Part shown: positions 63,970 to 64,000 of the stretch, piece after piece | Numbering within the stretch: the first letter of the stretch is position 1 | Layout of the letters: each line of letters begins with the position of its first letter | Origin: Aliivibrio sp. S4MY1 | GTDB lineage: Bacteria; Pseudomonadota; Gammaproteobacteria; Enterobacterales; Vibrionaceae | NCBI RefSeq assembly: GCF_028765545.1 | Contig: NZ_JARACP010000010.1 | Span: 62,001 to 126,000 of the forward strand | Direction: 5' to 3' | DNA: 64,000 nt | The notes under the pieces: model-generated | The model's input: only the letters and a program-made list of their open reading frames with translations | The model's database searches: none | Told to the model about the DNA's origin: nothing | Translations under genes and position numbers: made by a program

Positions 63970-64000
63970 TTGCAATATCTCACAACATAAGTGTTTAAAG

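Overview
The window looks like a piece of the large chromosome of a Vibrionaceae bacterium, most likely Aliivibrio fischeri or a close relative. This is inference from AT-rich DNA, the gene families present and familiar neighbourhoods (purL/mltF/tadA, guaB-guaA, metNIQ); I ran no database search. Nearly all of it is ordinary, well-packed coding sequence. I see no tRNA or rRNA gene, insertion sequence, prophage or CRISPR array.

Layout. 1-8.6 kb: 5' end of ribD, nrdR, a small lipoprotein gene, a very large AcfD/SslE-type M60-like lipoprotein metallopeptidase, glyA with PurR-like and FNR-like sites, a YitT-type membrane protein and a MliC-like lysozyme-inhibitor lipoprotein. 8.6-15.1 kb: a five-gene peptide-type (Yej/Opp-like) ABC transporter operon on the minus strand, preceded by an unlisted 55-codon gene. 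15.4-21.4 kb: gmhB, metNIQ behind three tandem MetJ boxes, trmO and proS.

21.8-32.6 kb: the main accessory block. A five-gene NikABCDE-like ABC transporter with unusually small ATPases lies directly upstream of a complete urease operon, ureDABCEFG, on the same strand. The natural reading is nickel uptake feeding UreE/UreG/UreF/UreD-dependent assembly of the UreABC enzyme. A YaeP-type and a DUF4250 small gene follow.

32.6-48.6 kb: a 0.8 kb non-coding stretch with overlapping inverted repeats, a secreted GH18 chitinase with two chitin-binding modules, an NSS-family sodium symporter, a three-gene RimB-like/RimK/desuccinylase-like operon, a Gre-like factor, a DUF3622 gene, a SpoU-type methyltransferase, purL (PurR-like box) divergent from mltF, an unlisted basic 52-codon gene, and tadA.

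48.6-54.8 kb: glutathione-dependent formaldehyde detoxification. A LysR regulator faces two almost identical adhC genes (three amino-acid differences) that flank a DAACS symporter gene, followed by fghA. 54.8-58.9 kb: a cysteine/serine catabolic locus with a CyuP/YhaO-like permease divergent from ridA, a CyuA/YhaM-like desulfidase and a YheO-like regulator. 58.9-64 kb: an AbgT-family transporter, guaA and guaB, with an ERIC-like imperfect palindrome between guaB and guaA.

Nothing here is clearly a new defence or mobile system. The most interesting points are the transporter-urease arrangement with a terminator-like hairpin inside the urease operon, the twin adhC genes, the cyu-like locus that carries its own RidA, and several dyads, leaders and small ORFs.
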